This document shows positions 1 through 7,052 of a stretch of DNA of 64,000 nt, one piece after another. Every line of letters begins with the position of its first letter. Positions within the stretch are counted from its first letter, which is position 1. Made by a program: the position numbers and the translations under genes. The DNA lies in contig NZ_CANOOQ010000001.1 of assembly GCF_947568225.1 (NCBI RefSeq), positions 2,542,001-2,606,000 on the forward strand, given 5' to 3'. The notes under the pieces are model-generated. The model did no database searches, was not told the origin of the DNA, and worked only from the letters and a program-made list of their open reading frames with translations. Source of the DNA: Faecalispora anaeroviscerum (lineage in GTDB: Bacteria; Bacillota; Clostridia; Oscillospirales; Acutalibacteraceae).

Positions 1-120
1 CTGAATCCCATGTTTGCGGCGGCGGCGATGAGCCTTAGCTCCGTGTGTGTGGTGACGAACGCCCTGCGGCTGAAATTCTTTAGGCCCCGCCGCCGGTTTG
101 ACGGGGAGAGCGAAATTTGA
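1..120 (+). CDS. copA: Copper-translocating P-type ATPase, C-terminal end only
   Basis: The window opens inside an ORF that runs to a TGA at 118-120. The 39 visible residues begin LNPMFAAAAMSLSSV and continue through VVTNALRL, which is the conserved last transmembrane segment of CopA-type P1B ATPases (family knowledge), followed by a basic tail FRPRRRF. The substrate is inferred to be Cu(I) because copZ and csoR genes follow immediately. The ATPase body lies to the left of the window, so domains and catalytic motifs cannot be checked. Confidence 0.8.
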   Translation: MNPMFAAAAMSLSSVCVVTNALRLKFFRPRRRFDGESEI

Positions 121-143
121 CAAATCAGAAAGGAAACGGTACT

Positions 144-371
144 ATGAAAAAGCTGATTACCATTGAAGGAATGCACTGCGAGCACTGCCAGGCCAAGGCG
201 GAAAAAGCGCTGAACGGAATTGATGGCGTGGAGGCCAAGGTGAACCTGAAGCACAAGCAGGCCACCGTTACCCTCAGCCGCGACGTGCCCGACGAGGAGT
301 TCGCAAAGGTATTGGACGACGCCGGCTATCAGCTGGTTTCTGTCACAGAGAAGCGGGGCTTGTTCGGCTGA
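144..371 (+). CDS. copZ: Copper chaperone CopZ (heavy-metal-associated domain protein)
   Basis: A single HMA domain of 75 residues with the metal-binding motif GMHCEHC near residues 9-15 (Cys12 and Cys15). The family binds Cu(I) and passes it to CopA or to the CsoR repressor in the cytosol. I chose ATG 144, which has AAAGGAAAC at 129-137 upstream; an in-frame extension to 117 would overlap the end of copA and lacks a good site. It sits 23 bp after copA and 28 bp before csoR, so the three are likely one copper-homeostasis operon. Confidence 0.9.
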   Translation: MKKLITIEGMHCEHCQAKAEKALNGIDGVEAKVNLKHKQATVTLSRDVPDEEFAKVLDDAGYQLVSVTEKRGLFG

Positions 372-399
372 TTCGGCTCCAGATAGAGAGGTGCAAAGG

Positions 400-663
400 A
401 TGCAGGCAGACAGAGAAAAAACGCTGCGGTTGCTGAAAACAGCCCGCGGCCAGATGGATGGTCTGATCCGCATGGTTGAGGAGGATCGATATTGTATCGA
501 TATTTCCAACCAGCTGATGGCTACGCAGGCGATTCTGCGCAGTATTAACCGCGAGGTGCTGCACACGCATTTAACCAGCTGCGTCAGTCAGGCACTGAAC
601 AGCGAAGAGCAGCAAAAAAAAATCGATGAGATTATTGGCGTGATGGATAAGCTCTCAAAATAG
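400..663 (+). CDS. csoR: CsoR-family copper-sensing transcriptional repressor
   Basis: An 87-residue all-helical protein of the CsoR/RcnR family. With start at ATG 400 the Cu(I) ligand triad of CsoR is present and correctly spaced: Cys32 (in RYCIDI), His57 and Cys61 (in HTHLTSC). These repressors release the copA/copZ promoter when Cu(I) binds. A GTG at 391 is in frame, but AGAGAGG at 386-392 is placed well for ATG 400. The gene is last in the visible copA-copZ-csoR cluster and is followed by a terminator. Its operator must lie to the left of the window. Confidence 0.88.
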   Translation: MQADREKTLRLLKTARGQMDGLIRMVEEDRYCIDISNQLMATQAILRSINREVLHTHLTSCVSQALNSEEQQKKIDEIIGVMDKLSK

Positions 664-671
664 ATCGTCTG

Positions 672-705
672 AAAAAAGGTTTTGCCGTTTGGCAGAATCT
701 TTTTT
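672..705 (+). terminator. Rho-independent terminator after csoR
   Basis: AAAAAAGGTTTTGCC pairs, with two wobble positions, with GGCAGAATCTTTTTT across a GTTT loop, and the 3' arm runs into a T tract. It lies 9 bp after the csoR stop. Confidence 0.75.
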
Positions 706-893
706 CTTGAAGATCGTGCGATTCCTTTCTGCAATGCGGAATCTGTCGCCATACCTGCAAGAGCTTTCCGTAAAGACCAGCTGCCCATACTGGAAAAAGT
801 ACGGCAAATTTCGCAAACTAACAAAATACTACATACACTCTATGCAAGCGCATAAATGCTCTGGTTTCTTTTTTCCTTTTTGATGTTTTTGTT

Positions 894-920
894 TAAAAAA
901 AGCAAACTCCGTCCGATAAT
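894..920 (+). promoter_or_regulatory. Candidate sigma-28 (SigD/FliA-type) promoter of the chemoreceptor gene
   Basis: TAAA at 894-897 is followed after 15 bases by CCGATAAT at 913-920, very close to the TAAA-N15-GCCGATAA consensus of flagellar sigma factors. The expected start of transcription is about 120 bp before the chemoreceptor start codon. A near-identical block, again with CGATAATATAAG, precedes the chemoreceptor at 33.0 kb. The rest of the 706-1039 gap shows no gene that I can support. Confidence 0.6.
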
Positions 921-1039
921 ATAAGTAGGTGTATTGTAAAAGGTACAGCCCCAATGGACTGACCGAAAAACGGGAGTTGCTGTTTCTTGTTTTTATTTGT
1001 CGGCCCGGTTAAATTTGTGCAAAGGGAGAGAATTGCGCT

Positions 1040-3010
1040 GTGAAGTCTTTAAAGTCGAAGTTACATCTTTTTATTATGATATTGGTGCTGTTCACCAACG
1101 TACTTGCTACGGGCGTTACCTGCTGGCTGTCTTACCGGAATTCCATGACGCAGGCCGAACAAACCTCGTCGTATCTGGCAGAATCCTACAAGCAGTTTTT
1201 GGGTTCTGAGATGAACAAATATCGCAAAGAGGCGGAGGCTGTTGCGAAGTCTGCTGTTTTAAGCTCTGCGGATGCGGCGGCGCGGCAGCAGTATTTACAG
1301 GAACAGGCTAAGCAGGACGGCTTTGTGTATTTTGCGCTGGCCGACAGTCAGGGCAATACGCAGCAGGATGGAAATGTATCGCAGGAAAAATGGTTCCAGT
1401 CCGCCAAAAGCGGAACAGCCTATATCGGCGACCCGGTCAAGAGCCGCCGCGGAGATGACCTCACACTGACCATCGGCGCGCCGGTGAGCGGCGGTCAGGT
1501 GATCTATGGCGAAATCACGTACGACGCGTTTGCCAAAATGCAGGAAAATATTAAAATCAGTGACGAGGGGTATGCTTTTGTCATCAGTCAGGATTCCAAG
1601 ACCGTGCTGCACCCCAGCAAGGATACAGTCGCAAATCCGGTGAATTACGCCGAAAAAGCCAAAACGGATAAAAGCGTACAGCCTGTGGCAGAACTGTATA
1701 GCCGTGCAATTTCCGGAGAAACCGGAATCGAGTATACAATTTATCAGGGCGAGAAAAGGCAAGTAGGCTTTACGCAGATTTCCGGTCCGGAGAAATGGGC
1801 AATTGCGGTTTCCCGCCCGATCAGCCAGATCATGCAGGATCTGTACCGTACATTGTTGATCAACGTGGGAGTTGCGGTGCTGATTCAGCTGCTGACTTTG
1901 GTTGCCTCGGGGATGTTTGCGGCTCGTTTGGCAAAGCCGATTGAGGATGCCACAGAGAGAATTGAGCTGCTGGCGAAGGGGGACCTGCAAACCGATGTGC
2001 CGCAGGTGAAGAGCCGCGATGAAATTGCCCGCCTTTCCACTGCTCTGGGTCACACGGTTCAGGAGCTTCGCTTATACATTCAGGATATTTCGTATGTACT
2101 CGATGCGGTTTCCCGCAATAATCTGACCGTAGAGAGCGGCGTACAGTACCGCGGTGATTTTGCCCCGATTCGGGAATCACTGACACGGATTCTGGAGTCA
2201 CTTAACGAAACCTTTGAGGGAATCTCGCAGGCGGCGTACCAGGTGAATGCCGGAGCCGAAGAAATGGCACTGGGAGCGCAGAATCTGGCGCAGAACTCCG
2301 CGGAGCAGGCCAGCACAGTGGAATCGCTGAATACTTCTTTACAGAATGTTTCTGAGCATGTGAAGAACAATGCCTCACACGCTACCTCCGTGGAAGGGCT
2401 GTCGAATGAAACCATCCGGTTTGTGCAGCAGGGCAATGAGCAGATGAACCAGATGCTTCAGTCCATGCGCGACATTGACCATGCTGCAAACGAGATTTCA
2501 GATATCATTAAGGTGATAGATGATATTGCGGCGCAGACGAATATTCTGGCGCTGAACGCGGCCGTAGAGGCGGCCCGCGCGGGTTCGGCCGGCAAGGGCT
2601 TCGCCGTTGTGGCGGACGAGGTGCGCAGTCTGGCTTCGAAGAGCGCCCAGGCGACGACCACCACCTCCGATTTGATCCAGAAGGCCATTGATTCCGTAAA
2701 AAAGGGAATGGTAATCGCAGATCAGACTGCGGAATCGCTCGATCAGATGGTAGAAAAGAGCGGGCAGGTCAACGAGCTGATCAACCGGATTGCCGAGGCA
2801 TCCAATGAGCAGGCCAAGGCAATTACAGAACTGGACAATGGCATGCTCCAGATTTCTTCGGTCACGCAGACAAATTCCGCAACCGCAGAGGAGAGCGCAG
2901 CGGCCAGCGAAGAGCTTTCCAGCCAATCTGAGATGCTCAAAGAGCTGATGCAGCGCTTCCAGACGAAGGGCAGCGCAGCCACGCAACACCCGCAAAGCGG
3001 CGACGAATAA
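1040..3010 (+). CDS. Methyl-accepting chemotaxis protein with dCache-type sensor
   Basis: A 656-residue receptor. An N-terminal membrane segment (about residues 9-32) is followed by an extracellular domain of about 240 residues with the look of a double Cache sensor (FVYFALADSQG, YAFVISQDSKTVLHP, GPEKWAIAVSRP), a second membrane segment near 272-296, a HAMP linker, and a long cytoplasmic coiled coil. The hairpin tip that contacts CheA/CheW is intact (QTNILALNAAVEAARAG, then VVADEVRSLA). The start is GTG 1040 with AAAGGGAGAG at 1021-1030. The ligand cannot be told from sequence. It is a monocistronic unit behind a sigma-28-like promoter, so it is probably expressed with the flagellar regulon. 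Confidence 0.92.
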   Translation: MKSLKSKLHLFIMILVLFTNVLATGVTCWLSYRNSMTQAEQTSSYLAESYKQFLGSEMNKYRKEAEAVAKSAVLSSADAAARQQYLQEQAKQDGFVYFALADSQGNTQQDGNVSQEKWFQSAKSGTAYIGDPVKSRRGDDLTLTIGAPVSGGQVIYGEITYDAFAKMQENIKISDEGYAFVISQDSKTVLHPSKDTVANPVNYAEKAKTDKSVQPVAELYSRAISGETGIEYTIYQGEKRQVGFTQISGPEKWAIAVSRPISQIMQDLYRTLLINVGVAVLIQLLTLVASGMFAARLAKPIEDATERIELLAKGDLQTDVPQVKSRDEIARLSTALGHTVQELRLYIQDISYVLDAVSRNNLTVESGVQYRGDFAPIRESLTRILESLNETFEGISQAAYQVNAGAEEMALGAQNLAQNSAEQASTVESLNTSLQNVSEHVKNNASHATSVEGLSNETIRFVQQGNEQMNQMLQSMRDIDHAANEISDIIKVIDDIAAQTNILALNAAVEAARAGSAGKGFAVVADEVRSLASKSAQATTTTSDLIQKAIDSVKKGMVIADQTAESLDQMVEKSGQVNELINRIAEASNEQAKAITELDNGMLQISSVTQTNSATAEESAAASEELSSQSEMLKELMQRFQTKGSAATQHPQSGDE

Positions 3011-3034
3011 ACGATCAATTATAGAAGGAGATAT

Positions 3035-3064
3035 CCCGGGCATGGGATGAATTCCCTGCCCGGG
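3035..3064 (+). other. GC-rich hairpin downstream of the chemoreceptor
   Basis: CCCGGGCATGGGA pairs with TCCCTGCCCGGG with one bulged base around a TGAAT loop. It is a strong stem just after the receptor stop, but no T tract follows directly (the next T run is at 3094-3098), so it is a 3'-end stabiliser or weak terminator rather than a clear intrinsic terminator. Confidence 0.45.
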
Positions 3065-3142
3065 CGTATGATTGGAGGGCGGCGGGGAATTCTATTTTTC
3101 GGGCCGAAGCGCGCGCCAAATTAAAAAAAATCTCGTTTTGTG

Positions 3143-3171
3143 TTGACAAGCCCCTATTCAATTGCTATAAT
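3143..3171 (+). promoter_or_regulatory. Sigma-A promoter of tRNA-Lys
   Basis: TTGACA at 3143-3148, a 17-base spacer, and TATAAT at 3166-3171: a perfect consensus vegetative promoter ending 21 bp before the tRNA. Confidence 0.9.
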
Positions 3172-3192
3172 ATACAAGTTCTCAACTCAGAT

Positions 3193-3268
3193 GAATCATT
3201 AGCTCAGCTGGCAGAGCACCTGACTTTTAATCAGGGTGTCCGGGGTTCGAATCCCCGATGGTTCACCA
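3193..3268 (+). tRNA. tRNA-Lys (anticodon TTT)
   Basis: A full cloverleaf can be drawn. The acceptor GAATCAT pairs with ATGGTTC, the D stem is GCTC/GAGC, the anticodon stem-loop is CTGAC-TTTTAAT-type with anticodon TTT, and the T arm CGGGG-TTCGAAT-CCCCG is standard. CCA is encoded. The gene is intact and has its own promoter. An IS remnant begins 18 bp downstream. Confidence 0.95.
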
Positions 3269-3286
3269 ATAACAGCCCATCTGACT

Positions 3287-3722
3287 GAAAAACACCCCAA
3301 TTGTTAGACAGTATGATATACTGAATAACGATTGGGGTGTTTTTCTATGCCAAAGGGAGTGTCAAACAAGCGCTACACATCGGAGTTCAAGGTAATGGTA
3401 GTGGAAACGATGCGCAAAGACGGAATTATCTGCCGGGAAGCAGCAAGGCTATATGACGTTAATAGCCATCATCAGGTACAGAACTGGGAGCGAATTTATC
3501 CTACAGAAGGGCCGGAAGGTCTTGCCGTAGAGCGCCGTGGTCGGGGCAGCAAGGGGCTGTTTGCCGAAGCTGCCGGCGAAGGTGGAAGAAAACCTTCTCG
3601 CTGAGAACCAGCGGTTACGAGCAGAGATATTGGGTCACTAAGACTTTTCATCAGGATATTAAAAATTTGAATTCCTAAGGCTTCATCAAAAACACCCCAT
3701 TCAATACAATGGGGTGTTTTTT
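3287..3722 (+). mobile_element. Internally deleted IS3/IS150-type element (MITE-like remnant)
   Basis: About 436 bp bounded by imperfect terminal inverted repeats: the left end reads GAAAAACACCCCAATTGTTA and the right end, reverse-complemented, reads AAAAAACACCCCATTGTAT. Each end also carries a nearby inverted copy of AAAAACACCCCA/TGGGGTGTTTTT, so both ends fold into hairpins (3288-3336 and 3687-3722) and the right one resembles an intrinsic terminator. Inside is only a broken orfA. No obvious target duplication was seen. It lies directly after tRNA-Lys. Confidence 0.6.
3347..3641 (+). pseudogene. IS3-family transposase OrfA fragment, frameshifted and truncated
   Basis: From ATG 3347 the reading MPKGVSNKRYTSEFKVMVVE and following helix-turn-helix resemble OrfA of IS150/IS3-family elements. 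After about residue 65 the expected PKLP...VEENLLAENQRLRAE leucine-zipper segment continues in another frame (from about 3569) and stops at TAA 3639-3641. OrfB, with the DDE catalytic core, is absent. The gene is therefore non-functional. Confidence 0.7.
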
Positions 3723-3864
3723 AGCGCTGATGTGTCACCGGTGATATCGGTGTCTTTTTATTTTCGGTGAGATTTTTCATTTACCGAAGACAAATGGTGC
3801 TGTTGTTACACTGACTAATGGATCAGCTCTGATACACTGAAACCACAGTCCAATCGGATTCTAT

Positions 3865-4386
3865 CTAGCAGGTTTTTGCTGTCTGTGCCAGACACTCGCA
3901 GTCATTTTCACCAAGGATTTTCGCCGCGTGCAGAAGCAGGGCCACACGATCCTTTTGGGTGCTGGTGGCTTCAAGTCGGGCAATACCGGAAAAGTAAGGA
4001 TTTGTTTTTCCCGAATGGACTTTTGGTGGAGGAGAAATCCGTTCCGGCAGGATGTCGGTTACCTCATCCACCTCGTCAACGATTAACCCAAAATCACGAT
4101 TCAGTACATGCGTAATAATAATGCAGGTGCGGTCATTGTATGGAATTTCCGTTTTTCCTAACCGCAGCCGCACATCGATTACGGGAATGATCTGTCCGCG
4201 CAGGTTGATTACTCCTTTCGAGTAAGCCGGATATTCCGGCAGCTGTGTGATTTCCTGTATTCCCACAATCTGAACTACCTCTGTAATGGGGATTCCAAAA
4301 AGTTGATGATCCGTCCAAAAAGTGAGGTATCGTATGCTGAGTTCGTCCGTTTGTTTTTCTTTCTGGAATCTGTTTTGTGCTTCCAT
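3865..4386 (-). CDS. cheW: Chemotaxis coupling protein CheW
   Basis: A 173-residue CheW-domain protein. CheW links chemoreceptors to the CheA kinase. Diagnostic stretches are LTFWTDHQLFGIPITEVVQI near the N-terminus, GVINLRGQIIPVIDVRLRLG in the middle and FGLIVDEVDEV before the C-terminal half; the length is normal. Start ATG 4386 has AAAAGGAG about 10 bases upstream. It lies 39 bp downstream of a chemoreceptor gene on the same strand, so the two probably form a receptor-coupler operon. The C-terminal tail CECLAQTAKTC is unusually cysteine-containing. Confidence 0.93.
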   Translation of the reverse strand: MEAQNRFQKEKQTDELSIRYLTFWTDHQLFGIPITEVVQIVGIQEITQLPEYPAYSKGVINLRGQIIPVIDVRLRLGKTEIPYNDRTCIIITHVLNRDFGLIVDEVDEVTDILPERISPPPKVHSGKTNPYFSGIARLEATSTQKDRVALLLHAAKILGENDCECLAQTAKTC

Positions 4387-4425
4387 TCACAAAACTCCTT
4401 TTCAAAGTTGTAGCAGGGTGCTTTT

Positions 4426-6144
4426 TTAGAAATAATACTCAGGCGTTTCCGTTGAGGCGTGCCCGGCATTCCCTGACAACTGGAACTTTGCCACCTCGCC
4501 CTGTAAGGTTTGTGCCTGCGCTGCCAATTCTTCGCTGGAAGCAGAGCTTTCCTCGGCAGTAGCCGCGTTGGTTTGCACAACAGAGGATACCTGCGACAAG
4601 CCCTGAGTAATCTGTTCAATGGAAGTGGCTTGCTCAGTGGAGGCCTGTTCGATTTCGCGGATTGACTGTTCCGCCATTTGTGATTTTTCAGATACATTGC
4701 TCAAAACCTTCAGCGTTTCAGAAGCCAGCCGTGTCCCTTCGGATACGGTGAGAGACGATTTTTCTATCAACTCTGCCGTCTGCTTGGCTGCCTCTGCCGA
4801 TTTTGCCGCAAGGCTACGTACCTCATCCGCCACTACGGCAAAGCCTTTGCCGGCGTTTCCTGCACGGGCGGCTTCCACAGCGGCGTTGAGGGCAAGAATA
4901 TTGGTCTGGAAAGCAATATCTTCCACAAGCTTTGTGATTTTGGAAATCTGCTGAGAAGAATCTCCGATTTCATTCATAGCGGTATACAGGCTCTGCATAT
5001 ACTGATTGCTTTCGGCAACCCCAGTGCCGGCCTGCCCCACATATTCTGTGGCCTTGTGAACGCTAACCGCATTTTGCTCCGCCTGCTGAGCAACCGTTAT
5101 AATAGAGGCGTTCAGCTCTTCTACAGCTGCCGCCTGTTCCGCCGCGCCCGAAGCCAAAGCCTGCGATGCGCAGGACACCTGCTCCGCGCCGGAGTTGACC
5201 TGATTTGCGGCTGTATTGATTAACTGAAGCGTCTGACTTAGGTCGATTTCAATCTTTTTAAGTGCAAGGCCCAAAGCGTCCTCATTGGAACGCAGGGGAA
5301 CCGTTTGTGTAAAATCACCGTTGCTGATCAGTTTGGCAACCTCTACCTGCGCACGGATTCCCTCCAGCATTTGGGTAAAGGAGGAAGCAAGCATACCGGT
5401 TTCATCTTTGGAATCCAGGTCATGGAGGTCAATATCTACGCGCCCGAGCGAAATATGATTCGAGGCTTCTACCACACGGCTAATTGGCTTGCTGATAATG
5501 TTGGAGATTCGCAGCCCCAGAAAAACTGCTGCGCCAGCTCCACCCATCAGAATGACAATTAGGATCACCGTTAATAAAAGAGCGGTCGAATCATTGGAAG
5601 CACTGGTTTCTTTTGCGGCGAGCATCCGCTTGTCTGTCAACGAATTATAGTTGTCATATAGTTTTTGCATTGAATCCTGAACTGCAACTAAAACTGCGTT
5701 AGCTGCCTTCTGATCTCCGGTTTTTGCCAATTCAAAGCTCTTTTGGATTGCCGGGTCGAAAGAATCAGTAAAAAGTTTTTGCGTTTCATCAAACAGAGCC
5801 AGTGTATCTACGTTTTTAATTGAGTTGCGATAGGTGGCCGACTCCTCTAAAAAGGTTTGTTTGCTGCTGAGATAATTTGATTCGTACGTTTCAATCTGCT
5901 TCAAATCCCCCGCGCTGATCACGGCTCCCCGCACATCTACCCTAATCTGATAGATGCTCTCTAATGAATTGATCAAATTCTTTATCGGCGCTGTTTGGCC
6001 TTCATACAGATAAGTGTCCATATTGTTAATATGAACCATTCCGAAAATTCCCATGCCGCCTATAATAAGCATAAGAACTGTCATACTTAAAAATCCGGTT
6101 AATAATTTGCGCTTAATACTATAATCTTTAAACTTTTTCATCAT
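4426..6144 (-). CDS. Methyl-accepting chemotaxis protein with four-helix-bundle sensor
   Basis: A 572-residue receptor. Membrane segments near residues 13-35 and 188-212 enclose an entirely helical extracellular domain of about 150 residues typical of 4HB_MCP sensors (for example TAPIKNLINSLESIYQIRVD). HAMP and a complete signalling hairpin follow (QTNILALNAAVEAARAGNAG, FAVVADEVRSLAAKSA), and the protein ends EYYF. Tandem ATG codons at 6142-6144 and 6139-6141 follow GGAGGG at a normal distance; I took the first. It is the upstream gene of a two-gene operon with cheW. No sigma-28-like promoter was found upstream, unlike the other two receptors. Confidence 0.92.
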   Translation of the reverse strand: MMKKFKDYSIKRKLLTGFLSMTVLMLIIGGMGIFGMVHINNMDTYLYEGQTAPIKNLINSLESIYQIRVDVRGAVISAGDLKQIETYESNYLSSKQTFLEESATYRNSIKNVDTLALFDETQKLFTDSFDPAIQKSFELAKTGDQKAANAVLVAVQDSMQKLYDNYNSLTDKRMLAAKETSASNDSTALLLTVILIVILMGGAGAAVFLGLRISNIISKPISRVVEASNHISLGRVDIDLHDLDSKDETGMLASSFTQMLEGIRAQVEVAKLISNGDFTQTVPLRSNEDALGLALKKIEIDLSQTLQLINTAANQVNSGAEQVSCASQALASGAAEQAAAVEELNASIITVAQQAEQNAVSVHKATEYVGQAGTGVAESNQYMQSLYTAMNEIGDSSQQISKITKLVEDIAFQTNILALNAAVEAARAGNAGKGFAVVADEVRSLAAKSAEAAKQTAELIEKSSLTVSEGTRLASETLKVLSNVSEKSQMAEQSIREIEQASTEQATSIEQITQGLSQVSSVVQTNAATAEESSASSEELAAQAQTLQGEVAKFQLSGNAGHASTETPEYYF

Positions 6145-6962
6145 TAATACCCTCCTGCTTTTGTGTTTCCGTACAAAAAACGGAACTGTGTAAAATCCGG
6201 TGCCAGTAATACCCTCAAGTAATTAAAAAAGAGATTCTTCTGTTTGGACGCAGCGCGGGAGCTTTCTCTAATGACTTTTTTCGACAAATTTCGCACTTGC
6301 TATACAAACTGAATGAGATATGCCTTATTTCTAACTTAAAATTTGGTTGAAAAAGAACGCTCCTTTCTTATGTAATCGTAGTCATGTGAATCCATGTGTG
6401 ACTGCAACTGAACAAGCGCTGAAAAAGAGTTTAATAGAAAAATAAAAATCGCAAAAAATGTAAGAAATTGATCGATCTAAATCAGTGGCGGTTGCAGAGA
6501 AAATTCCATTTTTACACACCTGGATCGCGCGCGAAATCGTCAGAAAGGAACCTCTAAATATGCCCCTATCAAACAGGATAAAGAATCTGGTGTTATGATT
6601 AATTGGAAAAATTTCACGTACTAATTTTAGTAATTTCTGCACGGAATTTTGATACCGCAGATTTATGCATCAGAATATGTTTTACACGCATGATTGAAAC
6701 ACTCATCTTGCCAATTTCTTGACACGCAGCATTTCTATCTTGACACCATTTTGATTTCTTCTCTGCTATGATTATATCGACCAGAATACAAAGGATGTGA
6801 GATAAAAATAATAATAATAATAATAGTTTGGATTAAAAGTTCAGTCCTCTTTCAATGCGGAGTATTCTTCCATTTGTATTATTAAACATAGCGGGCGAAA
6901 ATACTTAAAAGCATTTGAATGGTTTGAGTACGCAAAGAAAGATATATTTGGGAGATGAGAGC
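6145..6962. other. 818-bp AT-rich intergenic region between divergent MCP and kdp operons
   Basis: No convincing gene on either strand; the open frames here have no coding character or ribosome binding site. It must hold the promoters of the chemoreceptor (minus) and of kdpFABCDE (plus). On the plus strand two TTGACA boxes occur (6719-6724 and 6740-6745) and a TATGAT at 6767-6772, but no pair has ideal spacing, which would fit an activator-dependent KdpE promoter. An ATA/AAT microsatellite lies at about 6804-6825. I looked for but could not recognise a c-di-AMP riboswitch. Confidence 0.5.
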
Positions 6963-7052
6963 ATGGAGATTATCTTAATGGCAGTGGGCCTGATTGGTAT
7001 GGCTCTGCTAATTTACCTGTTTTACGTTCTGTTTCGAGGTGATTGGTTATGA
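6963..7052 (+). CDS. kdpF: KdpF, small subunit of the K+-transporting ATPase
   Basis: A 29-residue single-membrane-span peptide, MEIILMAVGLIGMALLIYLF followed by YVLFRGDWL. KdpF stabilises the KdpABC complex in the membrane. ATG 6963 is preceded by GGGAGATGAGAG. Its stop overlaps the kdpA start (ATGA), confirming translational coupling at the head of the kdp operon. Confidence 0.88.
   Translation: MEIILMAVGLIGMALLIYLFYVLFRGDWL

Noticed and set aside
963..1000. Small hairpin with ACAGC/GCTGT in the leader of the first chemoreceptor as a riboswitch
   Set aside because: Short and weak; no match to a known aptamer core was seen.
6382..6642. 86-codon minus-strand frame upstream of kdp
   Set aside because: AT-rich, no ribosome binding site at a useful distance, no recognisable features, and it would sit alone within a regulatory region.
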